From assembly GCA_947175055.1 (NCBI GenBank), contig CAMWLJ010000005.1:1-64000 (forward strand): a stretch of 64,000 nt of DNA. The letters are read 5' to 3'. Each line of letters begins with the position of its first letter. The stretch's first letter is position 1. Positions 29,531-40,824 of this stretch are shown in pieces. The position numbers and the translations under genes were made by a program. Source of the stretch: an uncultured Lachnospiraceae bacterium. GTDB taxonomy: Bacteria; Bacillota; Clostridia; Lachnospirales; Lachnospiraceae. The notes under the pieces were generated by a model, which saw only the letters and a list, made by a program, of their open reading frames with translations, had not been told where the DNA came from and ran no database searches.

Positions 29531-30142
29531 ATGGGCGAAATGAAGAATGAACTGGAAAAGTGCATGGCAGGTGAATACTATAACTGCCACGATGAAATTT
29601 TTCTGGGATATAAGACGCAGGCAAGAAAGCTTCTGAAAGAATATAATATGCTCGCCTATGAGCAAAAAGAGGAAAAAGCCGATATACTAAGGCGATTATT
29701 TGGAAGCATCGGCACCAACGTATCCGTTGGCCTGCCGTTTATCTGTGACTACGGACAGAATATTTATATCGGAAATAACGTATCTGTCAATATGAACTGC
29801 ACCTTTGTAGACTGTAATAAGATCACCATAGGCGATAATGTGCTCATCGCCTCCAATGTGCAGCTCTATACGGCAACACATCCCGTGGAACTGTCAGACA
29901 GGCTCACACCTGACTGGAGTCCTGAGACAGACCAGTATTTCTGCCGTACTTATGCCCTGCCGATCAGAATCGGCAACGGCTGTTGGCTGGGCGGCGGCGT
30001 GATCGTGCTGCCAGGCGTGACTATTGGGGATGGCTGTGTGATCGGCGCCGGCAGTGTCGTCACGAAAGATATCCCGGACAATTCACTGGCCGTCGGCAAT
30101 CCCTGCCGCGTGATCCGGCAGATCAACCGTACCGACGTATGA
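29531..30142 (+). CDS. Sugar O-acetyltransferase (LacA/Maa type, left-handed beta-helix)
   Basis: MAGEYYNCHDEIFLGYKTQARKLLKEYN; hexapeptide repeats; GNGCWLGGGVIVLPGVTIGDGCVIGAGSVVTKDIP. Confidence 0.93.
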   Translation: MGEMKNELEKCMAGEYYNCHDEIFLGYKTQARKLLKEYNMLAYEQKEEKADILRRLFGSIGTNVSVGLPFICDYGQNIYIGNNVSVNMNCTFVDCNKITIGDNVLIASNVQLYTATHPVELSDRLTPDWSPETDQYFCRTYALPIRIGNGCWLGGGVIVLPGVTIGDGCVIGAGSVVTKDIPDNSLAVGNPCRVIRQINRTDV

Positions 30143-30149
30143 GCGCAAC

Positions 30150-30173
30150 GAAGCCGTCATTTCTGACGGCTTC
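30150..30173 (+). terminator. Intrinsic terminator
   Basis: GAAGCCGTCA-tttc-TGACGGCTTC then TTCTCAT. Confidence 0.8.
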
Positions 30174-30210
30174 TTCTCATAGAACTAAAATATCTCATTT
30201 TAGAAGGCTT

Positions 30211-30699
30211 CTATTTCTGATTGATATAATTCACAAGCCCTTCCGCAGCAATGATCTTCTGCATAAACTCCGGGAACGCCTGCCCCTTATAACTCGTACC
30301 CTTCGTCACATCCGTGATCACACCGGTGTCAAAGTTCACCTCCACGGTATCACCCGCCTCGATCGCCTGTGCGGCCTCCGGACACTCGATGATCGGTAAT
30401 CCGATATTGATCGCATTCCGATAGAAGATCCTGGCAAAGGTCTCGGCGATAACGCAGCTCACTCCCGCAGCTTTAATGGCGATCGGGGCGTGCTCTCTGG
30501 AGGAACCGCAGCCGAAATTCTTGGTCGCCACGATGATATCCCCTCTACTAACCTTATGAATAAATTCCTTATCGATGTCTTCCATACAATGTGTCGCCAA
30601 TTCCGCCGGATCGGAAGAATTCAGATACCGTGCCGGGATGATGACATCTGTATCCACATTGTCTCCATATTTAAAAACAGTTCCTTTTGCTGATTGCAT
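30211..30699 (-). CDS. leuD: 3-isopropylmalate dehydratase small subunit
   Basis: [39 protein letters not shown]. Confidence 0.94.
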   Translation of the reverse strand: MQSAKGTVFKYGDNVDTDVIIPARYLNSSDPAELATHCMEDIDKEFIHKVSRGDIIVATKNFGCGSSREHAPIAIKAAGVSCVIAETFARIFYRNAINIGLPIIECPEAAQAIEAGDTVEVNFDTGVITDVTKGTSYKGQAFPEFMQKIIAAEGLVNYINQK

Positions 30700-30726
30700 G
30701 ATCGATCCTACCTCCGTTTCATAGTT

Positions 30727-31992
30727 TTATCCCAGTCTGCAGGGACAGGAAATCTTCCCGGCTACCGCGCTTGCAGCCGCTACTGCCGGACTTGCCAGAT
30801 AAATCTCGGAATTGACATGTCCCATACGTCCTACAAAGTTACGATTGGTCGTGGAGACACATCTCTCCCCTTCCGCCAGAATACCCATATAACCTCCAAG
30901 ACAGGGGCCGCAGGTGGGCGTACTGACGATCGCTCCAGCCTCGATAAAGGTCTTCAGAAGTCCTTCTTCCATTGCCTGCAGGTAGATCGCCTGCGTCGCC
31001 GGGATCACGATGCAACGCATTCCCGGAGCCACATGCCTGCCCTTCAGAACCTCAGCTGCGATCCTGAGATCATCCAGCCTGCCATTGGTACAGGAGCCGA
31101 TCACTACTTGGTCGACTACAATATCCTCTTTGATCTCATCGATGGTCTTCGTATTCTCCGGAAGATGCGGGAAAGCGATCGTCGGCCGCAGCGTACTTAG
31201 ATCGATGATATACTCCTCATCATACACCGCATCCTCATCGGCCTCATAAATCTTATACTCCTTCTTGGAGTGCTCCTTCATATAGGAAACAGCCAGCTCG
31301 TCTACCGGGAAGATCCCGTTCTTGCCGCCCGCCTCGATAGCCATATTGGCGATGGTGAACCGGTCATCCATAGACAGATTCTGTATACCCTCGCCCACAA
31401 ACTCCATAGATTTATAGAGCGCACCATCCACACCGATCATACCGATGATATGTAAGATCACATCCTTGCCGCTCACCCATTTGGCAGGCTTTCCCACCAG
31501 ATTAAACTTGATGGCAGCGGGAACCTTGAACCATGCCTTACCGGTCGCCATACCGGCGGCCATGTCTGTGCTGCCCACGCCTGTAGAGAAAGCGCCCAGC
31601 GCACCATAGGTACAAGTGTGAGAGTCTGCTCCGATGATCACATCTCCCGCTACTGTCAGTCCTTTTTCCGGTAAAAGCGCGTGCTCGATGCCCATCTCGC
31701 CTACTTCAAAGTAATTCGTGATCTCATTGCGCTTTGCAAACTCTCTTACACACTTACAGTGCTCTGCTGATTTGATATCCTTATTCGGTACAAAATGATC
31801 CGGCACCAGCGCAATCTTATCCTTGTGGAACACGCCGTCCACATTCATCTTCTCCATTTCCTTGATGGCTACCGGACTGGTGATGTCATTTCCCAGCACC
31901 AGATCCAGATCGGCCTCGATCAGCTGTCCCGCTTCCACATATTCCAGCCCCGCATGGGCCGCCAGAATCTTCTGTGTCATTGTCATTCCCAT
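30727..31992 (-). CDS. leuC: 3-isopropylmalate dehydratase large subunit
   Basis: [68 protein letters not shown]. Confidence 0.94.
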   Translation of the reverse strand: MGMTMTQKILAAHAGLEYVEAGQLIEADLDLVLGNDITSPVAIKEMEKMNVDGVFHKDKIALVPDHFVPNKDIKSAEHCKCVREFAKRNEITNYFEVGEMGIEHALLPEKGLTVAGDVIIGADSHTCTYGALGAFSTGVGSTDMAAGMATGKAWFKVPAAIKFNLVGKPAKWVSGKDVILHIIGMIGVDGALYKSMEFVGEGIQNLSMDDRFTIANMAIEAGGKNGIFPVDELAVSYMKEHSKKEYKIYEADEDAVYDEEYIIDLSTLRPTIAFPHLPENTKTIDEIKEDIVVDQVVIGSCTNGRLDDLRIAAEVLKGRHVAPGMRCIVIPATQAIYLQAMEEGLLKTFIEAGAIVSTPTCGPCLGGYMGILAEGERCVSTTNRNFVGRMGHVNSEIYLASPAVAAASAVAGKISCPCRLG

Positions 31993-32065
31993 AATCCCGT
32001 TCTCCTTACCTGTCATTCTTCTGCCGAAAACAAGGCTTATCCGGAAATCCAGACAAGCCCTGCTG

Positions 32066-32629
32066 TCAACTCATCTCTGCTATCACATCATCCATGGAAT
32101 GAGTCGTAATGTATTCAAAAAGATCCGCCATCTGTTCGGGCGTCAGACTCATATCCATCTTCGTCCACTGGATGACAACAAAAGCCATGCACTGTGCATA
32201 GTAATCCGCCACCATACCGACCGTCAGACCTCTCTGCAACAGCTTCTTCTCACCGGCCTTCTCATTGATAACGGTCAAAAGAATCTCCCGAATGAATTTC
32301 CTGGCAATACGCTCACAAGAATTCTGCCCTTCCAGCCGAGCGACTTTCTTGTAGAACTTCTTGTCCTGCAGCATGTTGCAGAAGATCTGCACCATACTGT
32401 CTCTCAGATTCCCCAACTGCATCAACGGTTTTACCGGATCTAAGATCTCCGTACGGATGATCCATTCCAGCAGCTCGTACTTATCCTGGAAATGATTATA
32501 AAAAGTAGGTCTGATCACGCCAGCACTGTCTGTGATCTGCTTGATCGTTATCTTGTCGATCGGCATTCTGAGTGCCAGATCCTTAAAACTCTCCGCCAGC
32601 ATCTGATCCACATTGGTTTTGGACTGCAT
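32066..32629 (-). CDS. TetR/AcrR-family regulator
   Basis: [31 protein letters not shown]. Confidence 0.9.
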   Translation of the reverse strand: MQSKTNVDQMLAESFKDLALRMPIDKITIKQITDSAGVIRPTFYNHFQDKYELLEWIIRTEILDPVKPLMQLGNLRDSMVQIFCNMLQDKKFYKKVARLEGQNSCERIARKFIREILLTVINEKAGEKKLLQRGLTVGMVADYYAQCMAFVVIQWTKMDMSLTPEQMADLFEYITTHSMDDVIAEMS

Positions 32630-32645
32630 GTCTGTCTCCGACCGA

Positions 32646-33686
<1,041 letters not shown>

Positions 33687-33765
33687 TTATATTGTTACCA
33701 GCCCTGTGCCCGCCATAGGACAGGCACACTGCCTCTTAGTGCACTGTTTGATCCGTAAAAGTACT

Positions 33766-34266
33766 CTACTCCAAATACGTGACATTCTCGATGCCCCGGC
33801 CCAATCCCGTGATGCCGGTCCTGGCAAGCTCCAGAATTTCATAACTTTCCAACAGATTGATGAACGCTCCCACTTTATCCTGCGTACCGGTCAGCTCGAT
33901 CACCAGGCTTTCCGGCGCCACATCAATGATCTTCGCCCGGAAAATATCGGCTATGGCAATCACACCCTGCCGTTCCTCCGCTGATGTCCTGACCTTGATC
34001 ATGACCAGTTCCCTGTAAACACTGTCACTGGGCTTTAATTCCTTGATATCCCGCACATCGATCAGCTTCGCCACCTGTTTCTCGATCTGATCTAAGATCT
34101 CATCGTCTCCCGATGTGACGATCGTGATACGGGTAAAACGCTCATCTGCAGTCCCACCCGCCGTAATACTATCGATATTATAGCCCCGCCTGGAAAAAAG
34201 TCCTGCGATACGACTGAGCACACCGGAGGTATTATCTACTAATAACTGAAATACTTTCTTCTGCAT
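33766..34266 (-). CDS. ilvN: Acetolactate synthase small subunit (copy 1)
   Basis: QLLVDNTSGVLSRIAGLFSRRGYNIDSITAGGTADERFTRITIV. Confidence 0.93.
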   Translation of the reverse strand: MQKKVFQLLVDNTSGVLSRIAGLFSRRGYNIDSITAGGTADERFTRITIVTSGDDEILDQIEKQVAKLIDVRDIKELKPSDSVYRELVMIKVRTSAEERQGVIAIADIFRAKIIDVAPESLVIELTGTQDKVGAFINLLESYEILELARTGITGLGRGIENVTYLE

Positions 34267-34316
34267 AAAGTAAACCTTTCCGCACATGACAATTTAACTG
34301 CCACACGCTGACCATT

Positions 34317-34345
34317 ATTTTAACAATTTACCAGAGAAAAGTCAA
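34317..34345 (-). promoter_or_regulatory. Internal promoter upstream of ilvN copy 1
   Basis: Minus strand TTGACT-17-TAAAAT. Confidence 0.65.
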
Positions 34346-34427
34346 TAATTGTTACTTCTTCTGGCTTATGATCGTTTACTAATTGCTACTATTCACAGCC
34401 CAGAGGCCGCTCGTAGTAACGTAACTA

Positions 34428-34916
34428 CTAATTATCCGTCTCCAGACATTTCTGCAGCGCCAATGTTCCGGTACGGGCAACTTCAACGATACTGATAGAC
34501 TGCATCATGCCGATAAATAACTGGATACGCTCCGGCACGTCACAGATCTGGATGATCATCGTCTTCTTGGACATATCCACGATCTGCGCCTTCATGATCT
34601 CGCAAGTCTCCATGATATCCCGACGGTTGCCTTTGTTATATTTCACCTTCATCAACATCAATTCTCTGCTGATGCTGGCAGTCTCGTCAAAAGTCTTTAC
34701 CTTGAAGACATCCAGTTTCTTGTTCAGCTGTTTCTCAATCTGCTCCAGTGTGCGCTCGTCGCCGCTGCTGACGATCGTCATACAGGAAGTCGTAGGATCA
34801 TCGGTCTCTCCCACCGCCAGGCTGTCAATATTAAAAGATCTTCTGGAAAAAAGCCCGGACACTTTACAGAGAACACCGGATCTGTTTTCCACCAAAACCG
34901 AATATATTTTCTTCAT
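34428..34916 (-). CDS. Acetolactate synthase small-subunit paralog (ACT protein)
   Basis: YSVLVENRSGVLCKVSGLFSRRSFNIDSLAVGETDDPTTSCMTIV. Confidence 0.9.
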   Translation of the reverse strand: MKKIYSVLVENRSGVLCKVSGLFSRRSFNIDSLAVGETDDPTTSCMTIVSSGDERTLEQIEKQLNKKLDVFKVKTFDETASISRELMLMKVKYNKGNRRDIMETCEIMKAQIVDMSKKTMIIQICDVPERIQLFIGMMQSISIVEVARTGTLALQKCLETDN

Positions 34917-34932
34917 CGCAATCCCCCATTTT

Positions 34933-36549
34933 CTATTTTACAAGATCCAACGGATCGATGATGCACTCCAACAGTACAGACTCGTCCTTCGCCAAAAACT
35001 CTTCGATCGTCTCCTGCGCCCGCTCCATCGTATGCAGCCGCATGAACTTCATATCATAAGCCGAAGACAGTTTTTCCAGATCAGGGCTTCCGGACAGATC
35101 CACCACCGAGTAATTATCTTTATAGGTATAGTGCTGGAATTCTCTTACCATGCCCAGGAAATTATTCTTGAGCACAATGATCTTCACCGGCACATTAAAT
35201 TGCCGCATAGTAGCCAGTTCCATCATGGACATCTGGAAAGAACCATCACCGCATACCGCTACCACCTGCCTGTCCGGCGCTGCCAGTTTGGCTCCCATAG
35301 CCGCCGGAATGGAGTAGCCCATGGTACCCATGCCGCCCGTAGTCAGAAATCTTCCGTTCTTGACTACATGATAATTACAAGACCAGATCTGATTCTGTCC
35401 CACATCCGCCACATAGACCGCGTCCTCCTCCATGGCCTCCGAAAGCATCCGGATAAATTCCGCCGGATCCACATAAGCCGGATCGGGTTTTCGTACACGC
35501 GCCATCGTGGAACGGTATGCATCCAATGTCCCGATCCATTCTTCATGCTCGCAGGTAAAGGTTTCTTTGTTAAAATCTTCAAAAATATGCCTTGCATCGC
35601 CCACCAGAGGAATGGTCGGCCCTACATTCTTACCGATCTCTGCCGGATCCACGTCAATATGTACCAGCACTTTATTCTCCGTGATCAGATCCGGCTGGCT
35701 CACAGCCCGATCCGCCACTCTGGCTCCAACCATAATGAGCAGATCCGACTCATTCATAGCCCGATTGGCGTATGGGTGCCCGTTATTCCCCACCATACCG
35801 TAATACAGCGGATGTCTGGTAGGCATGGCACTGATACCCATCATCGTGGAAACTACCGGCACACGGTATTTCTCCACGAAGGATCGGAATGCCTCCACTG
35901 CCTCGCTTAAGAGTACACCGCCGCCCGCACAGATGATCGGGCGCTTCGCCTTGGACAATTCCTTTACCACTTTCTGGATCTGTACCGCATGGCCCTTAAT
36001 GGTGGGCTTATAGGTGCGCAGGCTGACCGTCTCCGGATACTTGAATCTGCTGACAACTGCATTCTGAATATCAATGGGCACGTCGATCAGCACCGGCCCC
36101 TTCCTGCCGGAATTGGCGATATAGAATGCTTCCTTAAAGATCCGTGGTATCTCGGCTGCATCCTTGACCAGATAACTGTATTTGACAAAAGACTCCACCG
36201 CACCGGTAATATCCGCTTCCTGGAACACATCGGAACCGATCAGCGCACTGTCCACCTGTCCCGTAATACACACAAGCGGTATACTGTCCGCAAATGCCGT
36301 AGCGATACCAGTGATCACATTCGTAGCCCCGGGACCGGATGTAACGGCACAGACCCCGGCCTGTCCTGTTACCCGGGCAAACCCACTGGCCGCGTGGGCC
36401 GCATTCTGCTCCGTGCGGATCAGTATCGTCTCAACCGGAGAACTTAAGATACTGTTGTAAAAAGGACATATCGCCACCCCCGGATAACCGAATACATATT
36501 TTACACCTTCCTCTTCCAGACATTTTACGATCGCGTCTGCACCTAACAT
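34933..36549 (-). CDS. ilvB: Acetolactate synthase large subunit
   Basis: ThDP enzyme: GVKYVFGYPGVAICPFYNSI, EQNAAHAASGFARVTGQAGVCAVTSGPGATN, GDGSFQMSMMELATM. Confidence 0.94.
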   Translation of the reverse strand: MLGADAIVKCLEEEGVKYVFGYPGVAICPFYNSILSSPVETILIRTEQNAAHAASGFARVTGQAGVCAVTSGPGATNVITGIATAFADSIPLVCITGQVDSALIGSDVFQEADITGAVESFVKYSYLVKDAAEIPRIFKEAFYIANSGRKGPVLIDVPIDIQNAVVSRFKYPETVSLRTYKPTIKGHAVQIQKVVKELSKAKRPIICAGGGVLLSEAVEAFRSFVEKYRVPVVSTMMGISAMPTRHPLYYGMVGNNGHPYANRAMNESDLLIMVGARVADRAVSQPDLITENKVLVHIDVDPAEIGKNVGPTIPLVGDARHIFEDFNKETFTCEHEEWIGTLDAYRSTMARVRKPDPAYVDPAEFIRMLSEAMEEDAVYVADVGQNQIWSCNYHVVKNGRFLTTGGMGTMGYSIPAAMGAKLAAPDRQVVAVCGDGSFQMSMMELATMRQFNVPVKIIVLKNNFLGMVREFQHYTYKDNYSVVDLSGSPDLEKLSSAYDMKFMRLHTMERAQETIEEFLAKDESVLLECIIDPLDLVK

Positions 36550-36672
36550 AGTCCACTCTCCCTTTTCGTTTCTATAATGGTTTCCCTATATCCTTATCAT
36601 ACTAACTGCCATGCCGCAGCTCACTACGGCTCAGATTCATGCGTAAAATGCTGCTTACATGGCATTCACACG

Positions 36673-39132
36673 CTATTCGATCTGCAGGATCCGTTTCGTC
36701 AGCTTTACGGCATCCGCAGCGTCTTTGGAATATCCGTCTGCACCGATCTCATCTGCATATTCCTGGGTGATCACGGCGCCACCCACAATGATCCTGGCGT
36801 CTACATGCTGCTGTCTCGCATAATCGATCACATGCTGCATCTGCTGCATAGTGGTCGTCATCAGCGCAGACAACGCTATGACCTGTGCGTTGTGTTCTTT
36901 TGCCGCCGCGATGATCTTCTCCTTCGGCACATCCTTGCCAAGGTCAATCACCTTAAAGCCATAATTCCTGAGCATCAATGCGACCAGATTCTTGCCAATG
37001 TCGTGAATATCCCCCTCCACCGTAGCGATCACCACAGTCGGCATCTCCTGTCCGGACTGGTCGCCCATCAGCAGTGGCTCCAAGTATTCTATGGAAGCTT
37101 TCATAGCCTCCGCACCGGCGATCAGCTGGGGCAGGAAATACTTTCCTTTATCAAAAAGTGCTCCCACTTCATTGATGGCCGGCAGCAATACGTCGTCCAA
37201 GATCGCCTTCGCCTCATATCCTTCCTGCAGCGCCTGCTTTGTGTCCTCCACGATAACGCCGCCGCTGCCTTTCAATACATCGGCATACAATTTATCCTTT
37301 ATGGTGCCGCCCTGCTCCGGTACGGCCGCCGTCTGCCGGATATGGATACCGGTATTTTGCGGCTGCGTGCCTCCCTGAGCCTCCCGTTTGGCCTTCACCG
37401 CATCCATCAGCTGAATATAGCGCAGATCCGCCTCCTTCTTCCCAAGCAGCAGATCCGATGCGAAAGCACAGCTGACAAGCAGCTCCTGCGACGGATTAGC
37501 GATGGCCATGGTCAGCCCTGCCTGGATCGCCATCGTCAGAAATGTGGTATTGACGAAGCTGCGTTCCGGCAGGCCAAAGGAAATATTGGAAAGGCCGCAG
37601 ATCGTCGCCAGGCCCCTTTCCTTACAGTAACGAATCGTCTCCAATGTCTCCAGTGCCGCTTTCTTGTTGGTGCCCACCGTAGTCACCAGACCGTCCACTA
37701 CAATATCCTCTTTGTCCATACCGAGCGCATAAGCCCGCTCCTGTATCTTCTCTATAATGTCGATCTTCTCCTGAAGACTGTCCGGCAGTCCTGCATCTGA
37801 CAGGGGCAGGAGGACGAACATGGCGCCGTATTTCTTTGCGATCGGCAATAATGCGTCTACTTTCGTCTTCTCATAAGAGATCGAATTGATCAATGCCCGG
37901 CCGGGATATCTGCGAAGCGCCGCTTCCAGTACATTCACATGGCTGGAATCCAAAGAAAGGGGCAGATTCGTAATGCCGCTCACTGTCTCGATGGCTTTCA
38001 ACATCATCGTTTCCTCGTCGATACCGCCCATACCCATATTGATATCTAGAATATCCGCGCCGCAGGCTTCCTGTTCCTCTGCCAGATCGGATACCATCTC
38101 CATGGATCCGGCCCGCAGCTGCTCCTGCAGTTTCTTTTTGCCGGTAGGATTGATCCGTTCTCCAACAATGATAAAATTATCCTCCAGACCGAAAGCTACC
38201 GTCTGCCGCTCACTCGTCAGAAAACGTTTCCTGGGCTTTTGCCTGGATATTATCGGCATGGTGCCTACCGCCTCCTTCAGCGCCCGGATATGCGCAGGTG
38301 TGGTCCCACAGCAGCCGCCCACGATTAAAGCACCTGCCTCCACGATCCTCTTCATACTTTCGCCGAAAGCCGCAGGTTCCATATCATAGACCGTATTCCC
38401 GTTCTGGTCCAGAGACGGAAGTCCGGCATTGGGTTTGGCAATAATCGGTACAGAAGTCACTTCAGCCATCCGGCGGATGATGTCCGCCATTTTATCAGGC
38501 CCCGTAGAACAGTTAGTGCCCACAGCATCGGCACCCAGGCTCTCCAATACCACTGCCGCCGTCACGGCGTCGGTTCCGTATAATGTCCTGCCATCCGATT
38601 CAAAAGTCATCGTAGCCATCACCGGCAGCTCACAGACTTCTTTTGCTGCGATCAGAGCAGCCCTGGTCTCTTGCAGACTCATCATCGTTTCCACCACAAG
38701 AAGATCTACGCCCGCCTCCGCCAAGTAGGTGATCTGTTCCTTATAGACATCGATCAGTTCTTCCAGATCGATACTGCCGATCGGTGCAAGCTGTGCCCCC
38801 GTCATGGTAATGTCCCCGGCTACCAAAGCCCTGTCGCCAACAGCCTCTCTGGACAATGCCACCAGATCCAGGTTGATCTGGCGAGTCTGCGCCTCCATCC
38901 CATACTCCGCCAGCTTGACGCGATTAGACGTAAACGTAGGCGCATAGACGATATTCGTACCTGCCGCCACAAAGGCCTGCTGCAGCTCCACCAGCGTCCT
39001 GCCGTTTTCCAGGATCCATTTCTCCGGACATACACCTGCAGGCATTCCTTTCTGCTGTAGGTTTGATCCCGTGGCCCCGTCCAAAAAAATGGGACTTCCT
39101 TTGAATAATGCCTGAAATTCCTGTTTCTTCAT
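36673..39132 (-). CDS. metH: Cobalamin-dependent methionine synthase, short form without AdoMet-activation domain
   Basis: Hcy-MT domain (FLDGATGSNLQQKGM; GGCCGTTPAHIRAL), pterin-binding (GERINPTGKKKLQ), B12-binding (EGDIHDIGKNLV). 819 aa. Confidence 0.92.
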   Translation of the reverse strand: MKKQEFQALFKGSPIFLDGATGSNLQQKGMPAGVCPEKWILENGRTLVELQQAFVAAGTNIVYAPTFTSNRVKLAEYGMEAQTRQINLDLVALSREAVGDRALVAGDITMTGAQLAPIGSIDLEELIDVYKEQITYLAEAGVDLLVVETMMSLQETRAALIAAKEVCELPVMATMTFESDGRTLYGTDAVTAAVVLESLGADAVGTNCSTGPDKMADIIRRMAEVTSVPIIAKPNAGLPSLDQNGNTVYDMEPAAFGESMKRIVEAGALIVGGCCGTTPAHIRALKEAVGTMPIISRQKPRKRFLTSERQTVAFGLEDNFIIVGERINPTGKKKLQEQLRAGSMEMVSDLAEEQEACGADILDINMGMGGIDEETMMLKAIETVSGITNLPLSLDSSHVNVLEAALRRYPGRALINSISYEKTKVDALLPIAKKYGAMFVLLPLSDAGLPDSLQEKIDIIEKIQERAYALGMDKEDIVVDGLVTTVGTNKKAALETLETIRYCKERGLATICGLSNISFGLPERSFVNTTFLTMAIQAGLTMAIANPSQELLVSCAFASDLLLGKKEADLRYIQLMDAVKAKREAQGGTQPQNTGIHIRQTAAVPEQGGTIKDKLYADVLKGSGGVIVEDTKQALQEGYEAKAILDDVLLPAINEVGALFDKGKYFLPQLIAGAEAMKASIEYLEPLLMGDQSGQEMPTVVIATVEGDIHDIGKNLVALMLRNYGFKVIDLGKDVPKEKIIAAAKEHNAQVIALSALMTTTMQQMQHVIDYARQQHVDARIIVGGAVITQEYADEIGADGYSKDAADAVKLTKRILQIE

Positions 39133-39232
39133 CCTCTAATGCACTCTCCCGTGTGATATCTATAATTATGCGGTTGCCCGCATCATTGTATCATTTCTAT
39201 ATTATTCTACGGCAAAATTAATATAGCCCTCA

Positions 39233-39901
39233 TTACTCCTCCGGCGTTTCTTCATAGAAGACGGTATCATCCGTATCAAAATCATCTGCGGCATCCCCCG
39301 CGCCAACGTCCTGTTCTGTTTCTACAGGTGTCTCTTCGCCTTCTTCCTCTTCTTTGTCCTTATTCAGATAGCCGCCGCCCAGGATACCGCTCTCCTCCGT
39401 GTACGTAATCCCTTCTCCTTCCGGAATCTCTCCGTGCAGAATAGAAATGATGTACTGAATGCGGATATTTGCCCGGTCGTAATATTCCCGTGCCGCCTGC
39501 GCCGTCGGCTCATCGAAGACCTCCGTCTCATAAACGCTATGATACAATGCCACCGCTTGTTGCATGTTCTCGTCCGCCTCATCTGCTAAACTATCCACCG
39601 TTGAAAACGCATCCGGCACGGTAAGTTCCGCCATCCAGGTAAACTCTGCCTGCAACTGATCCAGATAAGAAAGTAGCTGCTCCTTCGCATCCGGCGCAGA
39701 GGCGTCGATCGCATTCATCCCTTCATGATAAGAAGCAATATGCTCAAAAAACGTATTCATGTCCTCCTGATATGCCGTCAATTCCTCATCCTGTCCACAG
39801 GCCGTGATCAGGATGCCGCACAATAAAACCACACATAAGATCACTATTCTATTACATCGGAAAACGCCTCGAATCTCCGAGACTCCATTTCCAGTCATCA
39901 C
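39233..39901 (-). CDS. Putative lipoprotein with acidic C-terminus
   Basis: Signal peptide with lipobox-like ILITACGQDEE. Confidence 0.65.
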   Translation of the reverse strand: MMTGNGVSEIRGVFRCNRIVILCVVLLCGILITACGQDEELTAYQEDMNTFFEHIASYHEGMNAIDASAPDAKEQLLSYLDQLQAEFTWMAELTVPDAFSTVDSLADEADENMQQAVALYHSVYETEVFDEPTAQAAREYYDRANIRIQYIISILHGEIPEGEGITYTEESGILGGGYLNKDKEEEEGEETPVETEQDVGAGDAADDFDTDDTVFYEETPEE

Positions 39902-39948
39902 AAACGTTTCCTCCGGTCATATATTCTGATTATACTGGGAATACATAT

Positions 39949-40587
39949 CTATCTTGTGCCGAAAATCCTGTCACCGGCATCCCCAAGCCCCGGGCAGATA
40001 TAGGCGTGTTCATTCAGGCAGCGATCCAGATGGCCCACATAGATCTGAATATCCGGATGATCCTTCTTAAGCCGCTCTAACCCTTCCGGCGCAGCGATGA
40101 TACACATGAATTTGATATGTCTCCCGCCGTGCTGTTTGATGAAATCCACCGCCTCGGAACCAGATCCGCCCGTTGCAAGCATCGGATCTACCACAACGAT
40201 CGTCCTTAAGTCGATCGGCTCAGGCAGCTTACAATAATATTCATGCGGTTCATGGGTATCAGGATCCCTGTACAATCCGATATGTCCCACCTTCGCGCTT
40301 GGCACCAGAGCCAGAATGCCATTGACCATGCCCAATCCCGCTCTTAAGATCGGCACAACGGCCAGTTTCTTGCCGGCAAGCATAGGCGTCATACACTTCT
40401 CGATCGGTGTCTCCACTTCCACATCTTCCAAAGGAAGATCCCGCAGAGCCTCATATCCCATCAGCATCGCGATCTCTTCGATGCATTTCCTGAATTCGTT
40501 TGTTCCCGTGTTGATATCCCTGATATGAGAGATCTTGTGCTGTATCAGCGGATGATCCATAATAAATACGTTTTCCTTCTTTTCCAT
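39949..40587 (-). CDS. upp: Uracil phosphoribosyltransferase
   Basis: [48 protein letters not shown]. Confidence 0.96.
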   Translation of the reverse strand: MEKKENVFIMDHPLIQHKISHIRDINTGTNEFRKCIEEIAMLMGYEALRDLPLEDVEVETPIEKCMTPMLAGKKLAVVPILRAGLGMVNGILALVPSAKVGHIGLYRDPDTHEPHEYYCKLPEPIDLRTIVVVDPMLATGGSGSEAVDFIKQHGGRHIKFMCIIAAPEGLERLKKDHPDIQIYVGHLDRCLNEHAYICPGLGDAGDRIFGTR

Positions 40588-40738
40588 CTTTCGTCCTCTT
40601 TTCTTACTTGCGTCTCACCTTCCCCAGGCAAACACCCTATGAAACGTGAAGCAAGTATCCTCTAAGGTTACTCCTATCTATAAATAGTAATGATTTCTGA
40701 CGTTTAAGTCAACAATTTTTATTTGTTTTCTAAATTGC

Positions 40739-40767
40739 TTGCCAAAAGGAACCGCAGTCTTTATAAT
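40739..40767 (+). promoter_or_regulatory. Promoter of uracil permease
   Basis: TTGCCA-17-TATAAT, 58 nt upstream of start. Confidence 0.8.
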
Positions 40768-40824
40768 CACTTTAGGCTACCTGTTAATCCAATAGATTTT
40801 ACATGATGAGAAGGGAGATTTATA

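Noticed and set aside
34507-35910. 467-aa plus-strand ORF antisense to ilvB/ilvN
   Set aside because: Biased His/Arg composition, no recognisable domain; mirror of real minus-strand coding sequence.
34267-36672. T-box leaders for BCAA genes
   Set aside because: Looked for the T-box antiterminator signature (GGTGGNACCGCG) by eye on both strands and did not find it; a covariance-model scan is needed for certainty.
36577-37800. 407-aa plus-strand ORF antisense to metH
   Set aside because: Antisense of a clearly conserved methionine synthase; no family motifs.
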